Assembly (NCBI GenBank): GCA_000733355.1 | Contig: JNVV01000042.1 | Location: 237,192 to 301,191 of the forward strand | Source: Falciphora oryzae | Taxonomy: Eukaryota > Ascomycota > Sordariomycetes > Magnaporthales > Magnaporthaceae | Length of the DNA: 64,000 bases | Direction: 5' to 3' | In this document: positions 32,433 to 44,506 of the stretch, piece by piece | Position numbering within the stretch: position 1 is the stretch's first letter | Layout of the letters: every line of letters begins with the position of its first letter | Translations under genes and position numbers: made by a program | The notes under the pieces: generated by a model | The model's input: the letters and a program-made list of their open reading frames with translations, nothing else | The model's database searches: none | What the model was told of the DNA's origin: nothing

Positions 32433-33256
32433 ATGGAGCCTGTGAGCAATTTATCCCCTTTGACTTCTCAACCGCTTGCTCAAAAACTGACATCCGGCCC
32501 AGGCTTTAACCCAGCCTAAGCCGACCAGAGCGGAGAAGAGGGAGAGAAGGCGCAAGCAGAGAGAAGCCACGAAGCGGCGACTGGCAAACGTCCGGAAGCA
32601 CGCGTACGAGGCTGGCAAGGCAGGAATTGAGGTAAATCCTATCAACTTTGTTTCTTGTCTGCCTGAATTCTACTGCTAACGACATAACCCCGACCGCGCT
32701 GGATCAACAGCTGCCCGCCGAGCTGCCCCCGCCGCTGCACCAGCACCAGATCGACAGGGCGACCAAGATCGAGCAGAGAGAACAGGATCGGGCTGAGCGC
32801 CGCAAGCTCGAGGAGCGCGTTTCCGCGGCCGAAAAGCGCGCTGCCCAGGCCGAGACGCGCGCCCGCAAGCTGGAGGCGTCGCTAGAGAGCCGAACCGCCG
32901 AGTTCAGGGCCCTGCTGGGCTTCATCAAGGAGGACATCAAGGCGGGCCGCAAGACCATCGGCCGCGTCGTGCGCAAGCAGAACGCCATGGACTTCTGGCT
33001 CGCGCTGTGCAAGGACGCCTGCGACCTCGGCCCCGGCCACTCCAGGAAGCTCACCAAGCGCCAGAGGAAGCGGGACGGCATGGCGGCCAAGCGGGCCCGC
33101 AGAAAGGCGGAAAGGGATACCGCGTCGGAGGCCCTGAGCCGGGAACAGGAGGTCAGGCGGGAGAGACGCCGGGCGTGGCACCAGGCTCGGAAGAACTGGC
33201 AGGATGCCAGGAAGGATTGGGGCCAGAGATTCCGTGAGATGTGGGAGACTAAATAG
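32433..33256 (+). CDS. Basic coiled-coil protein, unknown function
   Basis: Three-exon model: 32433-32441 (Met-Glu-Pro only), 32515-32631 and 32711-33256. The first intron is 73 bp (GTGAGC...ACCCAG), the second 79 bp (GTAAAT...CAACAG, branch CTAAC), and all joins are in phase 0, giving 223 residues. The ends are very basic (KPTRAEKRERRRKQREATKR and KLTKRQRKRDGMAAKRARRK), with a heptad-like helix between (LEERVSAAEKRAAQAETRAR). Basic runs suggest a nuclear or nucleic-acid-binding protein, which is inference only. I know no family for it. The 3-codon first exon is unusual, and the true start could differ. Confidence 0.55.
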
Positions 33257-33434
33257 GGCTGCGTGACTTTCCCAAGGACGATTACGATTACACTTGATAC
33301 CAGACCAGATACAATGGTTCTCTACAATGTAGGAATATACGTAGCTTTGGTATCTGGCCACCATCCTCTTGTAGCCCCAAGGTGCTGATAACACATGCGC
33401 TCACCCCACCGAAACACGCCCCACGGCTGACCAC

Positions 33435-34633
33435 CTATGCAGATCTGAGCAACGCCCGGCTCCCATCCATCTCACGCTGTACCTCAGCGTTAGGGGGCGC
33501 CTCGGCCACCGGCGTATGGCGCCCCCACAGCTCCCGCGCCTGCTCGCCGCTCCATTGGAGCTCCGCGACGGCCTGCGCCTAGGGGCTAGCCGCCACCTGG
33601 CCGTCGGGCGGCTCGGGCTTGCCGCCGTAATGGGGCTCCGGCGGGCCCGTGGTCGCCGTCTTGCGACCTCCGCGGAGCCGGCGGAGCGGCTCCGGGTACA
33701 CCCACGCCAGGGCGGCGAGGAGGATGAGTGGGACGCCGATGCCGACGCCGACGTCGATGACTATCTTCTCAGCGTTGGAGAGGCCTGGCGAGCCCTCGGC
33801 GCTGCTGCTATTGCTGCTCGACGTGGGTGTCGACGTGGCGGGAGTGGTTCGGGAACCCGCCGTGTTGGAAAGCTCGTCGCCCAGAACCGTGAGCCAGACT
33901 GCTAGTACGTTAGGCTAGGCCACAGAAATCACGCTGGAGGCGTCGTGGGAGGGAATGGGCGCCTGGGCCTTGAGATAATTACCTAGAGCGCCTGCGGGAA
34001 GGTCAGAATGCGCGTAGCAGCGGCGGAGTCGACACTATTCAGCCCGCAACTATATCCTTTTCGGGGGCTTGGGCCGCCAGTCGTCTGCAGAAGCACGGTG
34101 GTCTTGCAGGTATACGGTATGCCCGCCGGCCCCGAGCTAGTTCGTCCAAAGCAATTCTGCTTAGCAGTCGACGGTCGCCACCACACGAGTAGTCGGCGTC
34201 CAGGGGCACACGCACCACTTTGATGCCAGAGTCCTTGACCGACCGGTCTCGAACACTGTCTGGACGATGCTTAGGCCGTCGCAGGTGATGCCGGACGTGC
34301 ACGGGGAGGTATCTGGGCAGCAGCCAAACAGGCTCCCCGAGGTTGTCAGGGAGCGCGAGCCATAGCAATAATCCGGCGTCCCTGGACAAGCGTTATTAGC
34401 GGGAGAAGAGAACCGAGAAAGGCTATGCACCCACAAGTGTTATCTGCGCCTGATCTCCAGGCGAAAAAGTCCTTCCTGGCGGTGATACTCTCGACCTGGC
34501 GTTTCTCCACATGAGCGATGGCTCGGATGTGTTGCGTGACCGGAGGGAGGTCACGGCTAGACTTTCCTGGAGTTGCAGATTCGCATTCCCTTGCCAGGAG
34601 AAGGGCGCCCACGACTAGGCGAGCGGCGCGCAT
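33435..34633 (-). pseudogene. Cys-rich single-pass membrane glycoprotein, probably decayed
   Basis: From the ATG at 34633: signal peptide (MRAARLVVGALLLARECESA), then after a likely 49-bp intron (34430-34382, branch CTAATAAC) a Cys-rich part (TPDYCYGSRSLTTSGSLFGC, CPDTSPCTSGITCDG). Later come a Ser-rich stalk (TPTSSSNSSSAEGSPG), one membrane helix (VIDVGVGIGVPLILLAALAW), a basic stop-transfer RRLRGGR and a Pro-rich tail with HYGGKPEPPDG. This layout is common for fungal surface sensors of unknown ligand. Frames must shift between the parts, and stops (TAG after VISVA, TAG after VAASP) interrupt it. These could be unrecognised introns, but the positions suggest CAG-to-TAG changes. Confidence 0.55.
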
Positions 34634-36927
34634 GGCTGGGACAGCCCGCGGGCGCAAGTAAACGAGGGGCGCAACTCAGGCGTGACGGTCGGCCAAGCGG
34701 TGTAGAAGATGTCCGGCAGAGAGGCACAAGCGCTCGAGAAATGCGAGATCAACCCGATCGACTTCACTTGAAATTTGCCTTCAGCCGCACCATACCCGGC
34801 AGCGGGGTTAAGCTCACGGCGCGCTTGTGGTCGGCTGCCGTACCCGGCCCCCGGGAAAGCCACCCGTCGCAAGCAAAATGCGCGACGACGGAGGTTTCTT
34901 CCGCGTTGCGCGTGGCCGGGGAGAGCACATGTGTCTATGCCACAGCGTGGCTTTGCGAAGCCACACACCCGCTACAATAACACGGAAAGAGAATTAGATA
35001 GACTGGACTTTGTCTGACCTGATCGGTTGGTAGATGTTTCTTTGTGTTTGCTGTCTTTGTCCTCCCACCCCTGGCGCGACATGCGGCCGACCTTTCGCTC
35101 TCCCTGGGAACACCATTGACGAGGAAATGCGGAACAACCTGAACATCGAAAAGGGGGATGATCAAGATCCAGTTTAAGGGCATGCGTTGCGCCTTTCCTT
35201 GTGATTTGACTGCGCCAAAAGAGCCGACATCAAAAGAGGACCCGAGCAGGAATTGGGAGCAGTGTGGCCTCGATCCAGGAGAAAAGACAGGGGCTGGGCT
35301 GGGCCGAGAGTTGGCACGTGGTCGGGTATGCCAGGGGCCAGGCCAAAGCCGTTGACGCGCGTCAGTTGGCAGTGAACGAACCGCGCGCAACTTCCATATC
35401 GGGAATGTCCAACCCGTAGCACAGGATGCGGCTCTTTACGCCGTGTTTGCCAAGCTACTTGCGTCTAGGCGCATAGCGACGGCGTAGGGTCTAGACTGGT
35501 ATTGGTTTTTTTTCTGGCTTGTGGTGGCTATTGCTTGTCACCGGCCCCGCCGAAAGATAGCGCTCGGAAGATGGACAAACAATCGAACGACGCGGGCGCG
35601 CCGACGCTGTCGACTTGACCCCAGATGTGCACCGGGTTGCGTCATGGTGTTGATACCTAGATAGGCTCGTTCGGCTGATGATAGTGATGGCATGGAATTC
35701 CATATCGCGCAGGCTCTGGGGTAGCCAAGAAAAGTGGCCCCATGTGAGAAATTGGAGACGCCGAGGAATTTGATGAAAAAGGCGCGCCTGTTCTCGGACA
35801 CGAGCCGGATGGATCACGAGACTGTAATTTGCTGCCCAGCCATCACCAGGGGTCCCCGTCTCGCGTCTCATGTACCCCAGAGGAGCCGGCCTCGTTGCGG
35901 GGAGGGCGACATCCGGGGCGTCAAGGTTGGGCCTAGCAACGGGCGTCGCATGTTGGCTGGCTGTCTGCTGGCGCAAAGACAGCGAAAAGCACAGCACCTA
36001 GAGGAGAAAGAAGGAAATAGGCCAGGAGAAAAGAGCCAAATCAGGAAAGTACAAGCGTAAAATCGGGGCGCCTTGGGTCCCCACTGACCGGCAATCTGGG
36101 CGAAGCTCAAGCTGCGGAGCGGGACAGGGACGGCGATGGAGACGATCAGTGATCCATTTGTTTTTGGGGCACGTCGGAGACGGCGGCCTGGGCGCAGGCC
36201 AAGCACCAGCCGAAAACCGGCGGACGGAGCCGGGGCGCGGTTTTACTCCAGATTTCGTTGTCAATTCCGTACGTAATAGATATGGGGTAGCGCCAAATGT
36301 TGGGGTATCGAACCACGGATTGCCTCGGGCTTCCATCATAGAATGGAAGCTCGGTGTCGCAACAGGCAAAGATTGGAAATGAGAGGCGCGCCGCCAGCAC
36401 CCGAGTCATGGCCGGCAGGCTGCCAACGTGCTACCCACGCAGTCAGCCCGGGGAAATGGGTGCTGGGAGCTGGGCACGCGTCGCTCGGGGACTCGCTGCT
36501 GGACTGCTCCAGTTTTCCACCCAGCACGATAACCTAAACCAAGGTGCGGAGCCCCTCTAGAGATACGGGCGGCCAGCCTGGCACGCGATTCCATTTGCTG
36601 CCGCCGACAGAAGCCGGTCTGAGCGACGCTGGAAGAAAAATTAAGCTGCTTCCACGCTTACCCACCCCGTCCTTATCGTCGCCCATTTGCCCCCTAATTT
36701 TCGTCAAGAGATGCGCGAGATGCGGGTCCCTGCTCCAGCGACGCCGTCCAATGGAACCCGGCGCCTGGCGGTGGAGGGGACATCCAGGTCGCGTTCGCGC
36801 GTGCTGCCCGCGACGCCCTGGCAGGTCGGGGCAGGATGACCGCTGCACTCGGCCGGCCCGAGTCAACTACACGCAGCCGTCGAGCGGGGATCGACGAGAT
36901 TGGGCAAGATAGGGACCGCGCGGGCAT
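34634..36927. other. Intergenic, no gene recognised
   Basis: About 2.3 kb of mixed composition with many overlapping short ORFs on both strands, none with a family motif or plausible intron structure. The right end is the promoter of the permease at 37108. Confidence 0.45.
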
Positions 36928-36937
36928 GCATAAATAG
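36928..36937 (+). promoter_or_regulatory. TATA-like box of amino acid permease
   Basis: GCATAAATAG lies about 175 bp upstream of the permease ATG, followed by a C/T-rich leader (CTCCCTCGCTCTCCCTCTCC), common before well-expressed fungal genes. Confidence 0.5.
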
Positions 36938-37107
36938 ACTGCTCCCCGGCGCGCCCAGCTCGCCGCTCGCCGACGCCCTCCCTCGCTCTCCCTCTCCCCA
37001 CGCTCAGTCCAGCCAGTGTTCGCGGAACCCAGCCCGGAACCACTCTGCGAGGAGTCCTGCCACCAGACCAGAACCTCCTCCACCGACGCCCCGTCGCAGC
37101 AGCAACC

Positions 37108-38952
37108 ATGGGCGCCGCACCGCCCGATGAGAAGACCATCGGCCTGGGCCGCTCGCCCAGCGGCAGTGCCCCTTCCGACATCCAGGTCGGCGGCGTCGTC
37201 TCCAACGACGGCGGCGAGGCCATCGTCACCCAGTACGGCGAGACCAAGCGCGGCCTGAGCCCTCGCCACGTCCAGCTCATGGCCATTGGCGGCTCGATTG
37301 GAACGGGACTCTGTAAGCTGACCACCCCTTTCCCGGCGATCCCCCCACGGCGCCTCCCCCGCAATACCGGCTGTTGCTTATCTGCGGCGCCGCGCCGGTA
37401 GCCAGTCCGAGCTTTTTGGTAGTTCTGACTTGCTGAGAAAAATCACTCCCCAACAGGGATTGGAATCGGCGGCGTACTTACCAAGGCCGGACCGCTGTCG
37501 CTTGTTCTTGGCTACATGTTCTGGGGACTGCTCTACGTCTGGCCGCTCAACCTGTGCGTCGCCGAGATGTGCGCCTACCTGCCGATCCGCGGCTCCATCT
37601 TCGAGCTCGCGAGCCGCTTCGTCGACCCGGCCCTCGGCTTTGCCATGGGCTGGACATACTTCTTCGCCGGCCTCATGCTTGTCTGCACCGAATACTCTGC
37701 CATCGCCACCGTTATCCAGTTCTGGGACCCCAAGACGAATCCCGCCGCATGGATCGCCGTCGCCATGTTCTCATGCATTCTGGTCAACGTGGTCGCCGTC
37801 AAGTGGTACGGCGAGGCTGAGTTCGTCATGGCATCCACAAAGGTCCTGCTCCTGTTCGGCCTCATCCTGATCACCATCATCACCATGGCCGGCGGCAACC
37901 CGCAGGGTGATGCCTACGGTTTCCGCAACTGGGGCAACGGCAACTTCATCCACCCCTACCTCGCCGAGGGCGCCACCGGCAACTTCCTAGGCTGGTGGAA
38001 GGTCGTTATCTACGCTGGATTCACCATTGCGGGCCCCGACATGATCGCCCTCGCGGCCGGCGAGATACAGAACCCGCGCTACACCATCCCGCGCGTTGCC
38101 AACCTCGTCTTTTACCGCCTGGTTGGATTCTACGTCATCGGCGTCCTCTGCGTCGGCATCATCTGCAGCTCCGTCGACCCGGGTCTTCTCGACGCCATCA
38201 AGAACAAGAAGCCCGGCGCCTTCTCCAGCCCCTGGGTCGTTGGCATCGAGCGCTTGGGCATCAGCGTCCTCCCCCACATCATCAACGCCGCCATCATGCT
38301 GTCGGGCTGGTCGTGCGGCAACGCCTACCTCTACTCGGCCAGCCGCACCCTCTACGGCCTGGCGCGCGACAACCAGGCGCCCAAGTTCTTCCTCAAGTGC
38401 ACCAAGGACGGCGTGCCCATCTACTGCGTCGCGGGCGTGTCGCTCATCTCGTGCATCACCTTCCTCGTCGCCTCCGACTCGGCCGTCACCGTCTTCTTCT
38501 GGTTCGTCGACCTGACCACCACCGCCCTCATCATGACCTACACCATGATGATGATCACCTACGTCGGCTTCTACCGTGCCCGCAACGCCCAGGGCATGGA
38601 CCCAGCCACCCTGCCCTACGTGGCCCCCCTCACTCCTTACTCGAGCTACCTGGCCCTCCTCCTGGGCTGCACGGCCGTGCTCTTCGTCGGCTTCGACACC
38701 TTCTCGCCGTTCGACTACCGCTCCTTCGTCACCGCCTACTTCGCGTTCCCCTTTGGCGTCATAATGTTCATCGGCTACAAGGTCTTCAAGAAGACCAGCT
38801 TCGTCGACCCGGCCGAGGCCGACCTGATCTCGGGCAAGAAGGAGGTCGACGAGGAGTGCAGGCACTGGGAGGAGGGCGGCATCCAGGAGAACGTCAGGGC
38901 GCGCCTGGCCGAGATGAGCTTCCTGCGGAGGACCTGGGAGAAGATGTGGTAG
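37108..38952 (+). CDS. Amino acid permease (APC superfamily, fungal YAT family)
   Basis: Two exons, 37108-37312 and 37457-38952, with a 144-bp intron (GTAAGC...CCAACAG), give 566 residues. The join restores GTGLWIGIGGVLTKAGPLSL, the conserved first membrane segment with the amino-acid-binding glycine loop. About 12 membrane helices follow, with family motifs such as the PRYTIPRVANLVFYRL loop and YSASRTLYGLARDNQAPKFF. N-terminus (about 55 residues) and C-terminus (from about 515) are hydrophilic and cytosolic, the usual sites for ubiquitin-dependent turnover. It should import amino acids by proton symport at the plasma membrane. Specificity cannot be read. The ATG at 37108 has a good context (AACCATGGG). 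Confidence 0.93.
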
Positions 38953-39344
38953 AGGGAGAGAACCGCGTACGTAGCGCATCTCCGATTAGAACGAAAGCGT
39001 TATCATTTCGATGTGACTGTTTGCAAATAATTTGAGCCTAATCTTGAACGAACGATACGATCTGCGATTTGCTGTCTAGAGATTCGCTATGAAAGACCGC
39101 TATGGACTCTGCGAGCCGGGGTATCATTTATCCCGGCCACTTCGTCTCTTCGAGATGTAGGTCATAGACACGCGACACTACCCGAGGTACCTCCATGGTT
39201 CTGCCGATGACAACAGAGACTCCCCTATATAATGTGCCAAACGCCCGCGACCAAACCGAGGAGAGTAGTGCCAAGCGTTTTCCGAGGCTAATGTTGGATA
39301 TCATCTTCCGAGTTGTTGTCGGCGACGTCGTGTCCGAACATATC
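38953..39344. other. Convergent 3' region
   Basis: 3' flanks of the permease and of the exonuclease gene, which face each other. Nothing else seen. Confidence 0.5.
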
Positions 39345-40100
39345 CTACTCCTCCAGCGGCAGCTTATTGGTCTCCCCCGAGCCCCACGGGCCGAACCTCT
39401 TGTCCTCAGACTGCGGCTGGTAGTCCGGGCCGCAGGCCTCGGCGACGCGCCTGCCGCTCTCGACGCGCACCTTGCCCATCCACTGGGCGTCGAGCCTCTT
39501 GGCGTAGAGGTCCCGCAGCGCGGGCAGGTGCGCGACGTCGCCGGCGCAGTACCGGACCGTGCTGGCGCCCAGGGGCCGGCGCGAGAAGACGTCGGCGGCC
39601 ATGAGGGCGCGGACGTCCTGCTTGGTGCGGACCCAGCGGTTCCGCTCCTTGCGGCGCAGCGACGACGACAGGTCCCGCTCGACGCACCGGTCGAGCCCGC
39701 GCAGGCGCGTCTTGTCGCCGCGGCGCGAGGCGTTCTCGAGCAGCTGCACGTCGACGACGCCGGCGAGGCGGACGCCGTGGTGCGACCAGAGCGCGTCGGC
39801 GTCGTTGCGCACGTCCCAGAGGTACTTGGGCACGCCCGGGTCCTCGAGGACGCCCTTGAGCGTCTTGCCGGCGCCGTTGGGGTGGGTGAAGGCGGCGTCG
39901 CTGAGGGCCTGGACGTCGATCAGGCTCGTCTTGTTGGTGGCGTCGACGAGGACGGTGAGGATGGTGAGCGTCCCGTTGCGGCCGAGGTCCTTCCCCTCGA
40001 GATCCAGATACAGCGTGGCTGACTGTGGGATCGAGGAGAGGAAGACGCGAAGCTCCTCCACCGTGGCGACGACGGCCGGGGATGTCGCGGGAGCAGGCAT
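39345..40100 (-). CDS. 3'-5' exonuclease-domain protein (DEDDy, RNase D/WRN-like)
   Basis: A 251-residue intronless frame from the ATG at 40100 (MPAPATSPAVVATVEEL). Earlier in-frame codons lack ATG support and extend into AT-rich leader. Exo I is LYLDLEGKDLGRNG (DxE, about residues 30-40), Exo II is YLWDVRNDADALW with the second Asp group, and Exo III is RYCAGDVAHLPALR (YxxxD). These are the four acidic residues and Tyr of DEDDy nucleases, which remove 3' nucleotides with two metal ions. The C-terminal 60 residues are a charged tail. Stand-alone single-domain members are common in fungi and their substrates are mostly unknown. A TATA-like GATATATGCG lies about 75 bp upstream. Confidence 0.88.
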   Translation of the reverse strand: MPAPATSPAVVATVEELRVFLSSIPQSATLYLDLEGKDLGRNGTLTILTVLVDATNKTSLIDVQALSDAAFTHPNGAGKTLKGVLEDPGVPKYLWDVRNDADALWSHHGVRLAGVVDVQLLENASRRGDKTRLRGLDRCVERDLSSSLRRKERNRWVRTKQDVRALMAADVFSRRPLGASTVRYCAGDVAHLPALRDLYAKRLDAQWMGKVRVESGRRVAEACGPDYQPQSEDKRFGPWGSGETNKLPLEE

Positions 40101-41677
40101 GCTTGTTGACGCGAAGAGAGGCTTGGAAAGTAACGATGCGTTGCCGCAAGGAAAAGCGAACCTTGGCTTGTTCGCATATATCTCGAACCTAATCTGGGTA
40201 TTTCCCTTTATATCAGCCATGGACCGTTGGCAGTTCCAACCGCATGAGGCTGTCTTACACAAATGTGTGTATCCGCGTGGCCCTCGACAACAGACAGGGA
40301 GCTGAGCGTCACGCGTGCTTGCGTTTCTGTCAGTAAAATTTTCTTTACTTGTGCCGTCGTGGCCAACGGGAAGGCGGTGCTCACTGCCGGAGGCCATCCA
40401 GGTTCGGCCGGAAAATGGACGTGCACCAACCAACCCTCAAGCCACAAGCTGGTGTGCCTACGGCCAGGCGTACTGGCCGGCTATCGTGGCCAACAGGCTC
40501 CTGGGCGCAGCATGGAGTGGGGGTGACCACGGCGAAGCCCCTGGTAGATGGTAGCCAGAACGCCCGCGAGCTGGCATTCCTCGGTCTCTAGATCCACGAT
40601 ATTATATGTGCATATATTGATGCCAGATGCTTCGTCCCGTCTTCCTCTTTGTGCGCTTGCTGCGAGATTTGACGGATGCTTTGGGAAGCCATGAGAACAA
40701 GCCTTCCTTTTGCTGCTGCGCCATGGGATCTCCCGGAGTTGAGGGCTGCGCCACAGGGATACGGCGGCAGCGACGAGTTCAATGTCATCCAGTAAAACGA
40801 GCGGCCGCCTGCCGTGCTGCTTTGACCGAATCCCTAGGATTTGATGATGTCCACATGCACATAGGGCTGGACCGCTTCCTCACAGTGATAGGGTTCTCCT
40901 TGTTGGCTGCCGCGGCTGCATGGGGATCTGGCACTTGGAGCTTTAATGGCACCGCAGCCGACCCAACCGCCTGTCGGTGGGGAGCGGCTCGTAGTCTGAC
41001 AGCATTTGGAAGGATTAAGATCTTACGCCCCCCAGACTCGCTTTAATTATGGCCGTTGCCAGGCCTTGCATGAACAGGCGGCGGCGGCAGCCACATCCGC
41101 CAACCACATGCTCAGTCGCCGGATTTTATCCAGGACAGCACCATGCAGTTTGTGCATCTACACCCAACGACGGCGGGATGCACTCGACCCTACCCGTATC
41201 TGTGGGTGCAGTTTATTTCGGGGCCTGAAAGTCCCCACCGAAAATCGACCTTTCCGGCAGTCTCACGTAGCATCTCGGACTCTCCCGCAACGTGAGCTCG
41301 CATTTCGAGCCGACATCACAGCACCCCTGGACGCTGCAAGAGCCAAATTTGGGGAGCAAACCCAGCAGGAATCCGTGAAATGGCCGATTGAATATTTAGC
41401 CGTCAGCTTACCTTCCTGTCTGAAACGGATACAACAAAGCGGCCAAAGTCTGGGCGTCAGCTTGCCGCCCTGAAGGTAGCAGATATAACGGAGCGGTCGA
41501 AGGAGACGATCACTAGCAAATCTTTATGGAATCCACGCCGACATGTAAGACCATCGACGACACGCCATCCTCGAGAGCCGCGCACAATCACCACACATCA
41601 ACTCGAGCACCAAGATACGCACACTGCGCTTTTGGAATTTCCTGCTCGCAGACAAAAGAAAAGAAAAAGTCAACAAA
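40101..41677. other. Divergent intergenic region
   Basis: Between the exonuclease (minus) and GPI-protein (plus) starts. A plus-strand stretch at 40855-41043 would encode a short protein with a signal-peptide-like start (LDRFLTVIGFSLLAAAAAWG), but it has no clear promoter or homologue I know, so it is not called. Confidence 0.4.
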
Positions 41678-42473
41678 ATGAAGCTTCACGCCAAGCTCGG
41701 CATCCTCCATGCCATGCTAGGCTACGTCTCGGCGCAGAGGAGCAGCACCAGCACCACCGAGCCGCCTTCAAAGGGTGCCACGACCAGCGTCTGGTTCATC
41801 CAGGGAGGACCCCTCACGACATTCCCCCCGACCCTGACGGCGCGCGTGGTAGGGCACAGCATCGCCACGACCTACATCGTCGCCCAGCCCACCGGCACCC
41901 GGGGGGCCTACCTCGTGGACTGGTGGGACTCGGTCAAGGTCGTCGACATGCTGGTGCAGGAGGACAGCGCGGTGCTGTACGACATCACCAACAACGGCAG
42001 GTTCATCAAGGACGGCGACGAGCGCGTCACGGCCAAGCTTAGCATGACGGCCAGCTGCTCCCTCGACACGGCGCGCTCGACGGCGTCGTGCTCGGGGTCT
42101 TGGTCGTCAACCCTGAGCTCCAGGGACGATTCCGTGTCGACGACGACAACAACCTCGGGCTCGTTCACGATGCCCGGCAGCGTAAAGATCACCCAAGTTC
42201 CGGTCGTGATCGTGGACGGCACTGTAAGCCTTTGCCCTCCTTTGTCTTCTGCGCCTCGTGGCGTCGGAGCCAGAACACTTGTTGGGTTGCTTCCGAGGGC
42301 AAGGAAGACACTGAGGTGTCAAGGCCTGAGCTGACGATTTGATGCCTCATTAGATCCCGGCGGGACCTACCACCACCAGTTCGAAAGGTGCCGGCCTGCC
42401 GCGCGCTACACAAAACGCCGCCCTGGTAGGCGGCGCCGCTGTCCTGGCGGGAGGGGCTCTGCTGCTGGCATAA
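41678..42473 (+). CDS. GPI-anchored Ser/Thr-rich cell-surface protein
   Basis: Two exons, 41678-42223 and 42354-42473, with a 130-bp intron (GTAAGC...CATTAG) in phase 0 give 221 residues. It has a signal peptide (MKLHAKLGILHAMLGYVSAQ) and an ectodomain with FIQGGPLTTFPPTLTARVVG and a few cysteines. A Ser/Thr-rich stalk follows (SGSWSSTLSSRDDSVSTTTT). The C-terminus (NAALVGGAAVLAGGALLLA) is a hydrophobic GPI-attachment signal ending the protein. Such proteins are moved to the cell wall or membrane surface. The ectodomain resembles widely distributed fungal proteins of unknown role. Without the intron the anchor signal would be lost, which supports the model. Confidence 0.85.
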
Positions 42474-44506
42474 GGACGCGAGCCATGGACGGGCAGGGAT
42501 GAGGAGATGTGCTCACTTATCAATACCCTAGCTAGAATCAAGCCGGCTGTGGTGACTGGTGGTTATCTAATTTACTAAACATAGAGTTCGAGGCCTGGCC
42601 TAGCAAAGCACGACCTTGCAAGGTTTCCATGGGTACGTTGCGGCTAGGAAGAATGCTGATCATGGGGCGCACCCAGGCACCTACCTAGGTGCCCGCCTAC
42701 ATACCTGACGAGGTCTCGCTGCCAATGTCCTATGGTGGTAGTCTGGCGAAAAGGTGCCTTGGTCGGCAGGCTGTCACGTACCCGCTTGCAGCCCTGTGGC
42801 CTCTTCAAGGAATGAGGAGACGAGGGCGAACCAAGCACACTGCGCGATATCTGAGCGGTGTGATCTCGATCTAAATATGGTGCCCAAGCCGACGGGTCCG
42901 GATGCATCACGCTGCTAGCAACATGAGGCAACTTCAACGCGACACGTCAGACCCCAGACCACAAGCCTGAGTGTGGCCAGGAAAGAGGTACCTACCATGT
43001 AGCTCTAACATCGAGCAGATGGGCGGAGGAAATATGCCTAGCGGGCCATTAGGCAGACCGCCCTAATTATTGGCCTTTCTGCATTGCAACCAGGCCCGTG
43101 GCTGACATCGGGCGTTCATGCGCGCCAATGACGCATGCTTGTGCTGGAGGCCAATTGTCCTACATGGCACTGGGCGTCTTGGTGCTCTCCATTGGGCCAT
43201 TTGTAGCGCACAGCCCCAAAACTGCCCGCTTCGGAATTCCAGCTGATGCAGGGCCGTGATGGTACTGACGGTGCCGTGAGGCCATTTGATGTGCTGGAGG
43301 CCAATTTTTACACATGCTAGTTGTAAGGGACCGTCTTTCAACCTAGCCAGTGACAGCACGAACGAGGCGAGGAAACAGGCACATAGTGTGTCTGGGGCGC
43401 AGGACGGAAAAGGCGACCTGCTAGGGACGAGGGACGAGAATGTGAGGCAACCTTGGCACTTGCACGAAGCGCAGAAAAGGCGACCTCGATTATACTGGTG
43501 CGCGAGAAGACGAGCAGAATGAAGGAGGCGAACCACTGCGAGCGCCAGATCCAGTATTTCATTCAGTCGCGCATCTAGGTGATATATATTGACGCGGCCT
43601 CCCGCGCCAACTCTTGCAAGAACATCATCCTTCGTCACGCCACGGGAGAGAATGGACTGGAGCAACGTGTTATTTCGCACGATTTATACCTTGTCACCAG
43701 TCTTCCACATCACGCTTGTTCACAGCCTCTGCGTCCCTTACTTTGAAGCTCCTCACGGCCGCGCACCTCCTTTGCTCCAGCACTCGCCCGCCATCGGTAT
43801 CGGACCCCATGCGATTTTCCATATCGCAACCATACAAACCCGCACGAGGTACCATGCACGCCCGCGATCAAATCACAAAAAGCCATCAAGTTGAACTTGT
43901 TGACACAAGCTTGGAAACATCGCTCGCTGAAAATGGAATGGTGCATAATCACCACTATCACTGCAGAGATGATCTGATGTGGATCTCTCTACAATGTTGC
44001 CCCGTGGATACCTGTTCAGAAGGTTCTCGGTCCCCACTTGCTCGTTGCATGCCAACGGGCACCGAGAAAGAGGCAAGCGATCTCCAATAGGGAGTAAGCC
44101 TTGTTGGCCCCAAGTCTCTGCGGCTGAACTCACATGGCCAATCTTGCACTATCTGCCTGCGGGTAGGTACATTACTGCGAGGGCCTGGGTGGACCGCCAA
44201 CGGCCCGTGACCTCGGAGGCACCCCACACACCTCAAAGGCTCTTACACGGTACGTACATCGCGAGGAACACCTCAGTCATCAAATCCAAGGGAGAAGACA
44301 AGCGTGGGTGTGGCCAAGGCCCCTACGGATTCTGGAAAGAGAACAGGGAATTCGAATAGTTCCAAAGCACACAAAGCTAACTGAATTTAAATCAGCCAGT
44401 CACGAACCTCGAATGTTCCTTCCGTACGATGGCCTGTCCACAAGACGTCTCTGAGGAGCATTCTGTTCCCCCTCCGAACAGACTCCATGGGCCTTGAGTA
44501 GAAACT
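42474..44506. other. Intergenic, no gene recognised
   Basis: No domain or gene structure found. A 16-bp direct repeat GTGCTGGAGGCCAATT occurs at 43141-43156 and 43291-43306. The short ORFs on both strands look incidental. Confidence 0.45.

Noticed and set aside
37987..39035. 330- and 346-residue frames overlapping the permease in other frames
   Set aside because: They lack any motif and are explained by codon bias in the permease gene.
39195..40022. 275-residue plus-strand frame opposite the exonuclease
   Set aside because: Antisense shadow; the minus frame has all three exonuclease motifs.
43141..43306. 16-bp direct repeat pair as a possible target duplication of an insertion
   Set aside because: 16 bp is too long for known fungal transposon duplications, and the sequence between has no terminal repeats.
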